Made by a program: the position numbers and the translations under genes | Notes under the pieces: generated by a model | The model's database searches: none | What the model was told of the DNA's origin: nothing | What the model saw: only the letters and a program-made list of their open reading frames with translations | In this document: positions 14,417 through 15,229 of the stretch, in pieces | How the letters are laid out: every line of letters starts with the position of its first letter | How positions within the stretch are numbered: the stretch's first letter is position 1 | Source of the DNA: Actinomycetes bacterium | GTDB lineage: Bacteria; Actinomycetota; Actinomycetes; JAJYSQ01 | DNA: 15,229 nt | NCBI GenBank assembly: GCA_021793495.1 | Contig: JAJYSQ010000003.1 | Span: forward strand, 1 to 15,229 | Direction: 5' to 3'

Positions 14417-15229
14417 GCCGGGCCCCGGGTGCGCGGGTCGCGGCCACGGACCGCCCAGGCCAGGATCACCATGACCGCGGCGAGGGCGAGCAGATAGCTG
14501 AGGTACAGGGTCAGCCGGTGCGGGGCGGGGACGGCCTGACCGGTGTCGGCTGGCCCGAGGATGCTGGCCGGGCGAGGCGGCTGGTCGAACGAGAACGCTG
14601 AGGCGAGATTCGTGGCGGTGGCGTCGCGGCTGGTCAGCGGGGCGAGCGACCAGTTGCTCTCGATGAAACGCAGTACGGAGGAGCTGTCGTACACGGTGGG
14701 GTCGACCGACCCCTGTGGTGCGTACGGGCTGACCAGGACGGTCGGCACCCGCAGGCCGAGGACGGCACCGGATCGCATGGGCGGGGCAACATGGTCGTAC
14801 CAGCCGCCTGACGAGTCGTAGGTGAGCAAGAAGGCCGAGGACGACCAGGCCGAGCTACCAGCGAGGGCGTCCACGACGCTGCGAACCACCCGCTGCCCGG
14901 CGGTTGGGTCAGCAGGTGACCGTTCCGAGGAGGCCGTCGTCACGATCCACGAGACGGCGGGCAGAGCTCCGGACACGAGGTCGGCGTAGTAGTCGTTCAG
15001 GTCGACAACGTGCGACAGGAGTGCGGCGTCGTGTTCGTACCGAGGCAGGGCCAGCACCGGGACCCGGGCGAGCTGGCCGCCACGCCGGGCCGCTGGCCCC
15101 GCGGTGGTGACGGTGAGCGCAGGCTCGTACTTCTCGACGTAGATCTTCCAGGAGACGTCGGCGGCCTGCAGCCGGTCGAAGATCACCGACATGTCCGGCC
15201 ATCCGCCGGCCGGCACCTGCCCGGAGATC
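14413..15229 (-). CDS. Phosphoesterase (phospholipase C/acid phosphatase superfamily), C-terminal part, membrane-anchored
   Basis: The frame is open to the right window edge; about 271 residues are visible and the N-terminus with the nucleophile region is outside. The part seen is typical of the Phosphoesterase family (PlcC/AcpA-like): IFDRLQAADVSWKIYVEKYEP, LPAVSWIV, SAFLLTYDSSGGWYDHVAPP, GLRVPTVLVSPYA and SVLRFIESNW. It ends in a hydrophobic segment (LYLSYLLALAAVMVILAWAV) and a short basic tail, so it would be anchored with the catalytic domain outside. Family members cleave phosphate esters or phospholipids. Many relatives have TYDD or TYDE where this has TYDS, so a metal-ligand position may differ. 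Its TGA overlaps the ATG of the next gene. Internal Met/Val codons near the edge are unlikely to be the true start. Confidence 0.82.
   Translation of the reverse strand, partial: ISGQVPAGGWPDMSVIFDRLQAADVSWKIYVEKYEPALTVTTAGPAARRGGQLARVPVLALPRYEHDAALLSHVVDLNDYYADLVSGALPAVSWIVTTASSERSPADPTAGQRVVRSVVDALAGSSAWSSSAFLLTYDSSGGWYDHVAPPMRSGAVLGLRVPTVLVSPYAPQGSVDPTVYDSSSVLRFIESNWSLAPLTSRDATATNLASAFSFDQPPRPASILGPADTGQAVPAPHRLTLYLSYLLALAAVMVILAWAVRGRDPRTRGPA

Noticed and set aside
1..15229. CRISPR array, insertion sequence, phage or integrase content
   Set aside because: No regularly spaced direct repeats, transposase or integrase motifs, or long terminal repeats were seen; the only tandem repeat is the short one inside glmU.

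Overview
The window is very G+C-rich DNA (codon third positions are mostly G or C) with many GTG starts. It carries the block tRNA-Gln, glmU, prs, rplY, pth, an order I know from high-G+C Actinobacteria. The tamR/tam pair and the absence of Shine-Dalgarno sequences before several genes fit the same phylum. I cannot name a genus. No mobile elements, phage genes or CRISPR arrays are visible.

Left part (1-3344). On the minus strand, in transcription order, are a MarR-family regulator resembling TamR, an LldD2-type L-lactate dehydrogenase, and the N-terminal part of an acetamidase/formamidase that leaves the window. Divergent from the regulator is a trans-aconitate methyltransferase (tam). The shared 109-bp gap holds a TCTTGA-CA-TCAAGA inverted repeat and a degenerate second copy, so feedback control of both genes is likely. 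Just after tam is a short out-of-frame remnant of a glyoxalase-fold (VOC) protein.

Middle part (3328-8791). A membrane fatty-acid desaturase converges on tam. Then come tRNA-Gln(UUG), glmU (cell-wall precursor UDP-GlcNAc), prs (PRPP), rplY (ribosomal protein L25) and pth (peptidyl-tRNA hydrolase). The glmU frame is broken by a single in-frame TAG where homologues carry Gln. Either this is a sequencing error or the essential enzyme needs readthrough or a split product. rplY has a roughly 175-nt leader with strong inverted repeats.

Right part (8834-15229), all on the minus strand. The anaplerotic enzyme PEP carboxylase (ppc) has a large interrupted palindrome over its promoter. Upstream of it is a three-gene set joined by 4-bp start/stop overlaps: a membrane-anchored phosphoesterase (cut by the window edge), a secreted protein of unknown function with an internal duplication, and a GH99-like glycoside hydrolase. 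All three appear to be exported and to end in a membrane segment with a basic tail. They look like one extracytoplasmic module, perhaps acting on a phosphorylated surface glycan. This is the least familiar part of the window.

A recurring feature is the apparent leaderless start: an extended -10-like hexamer, exactly six bases, then the start codon, with no Shine-Dalgarno. It is seen at tamR, lldD, the amidase gene and ppc.
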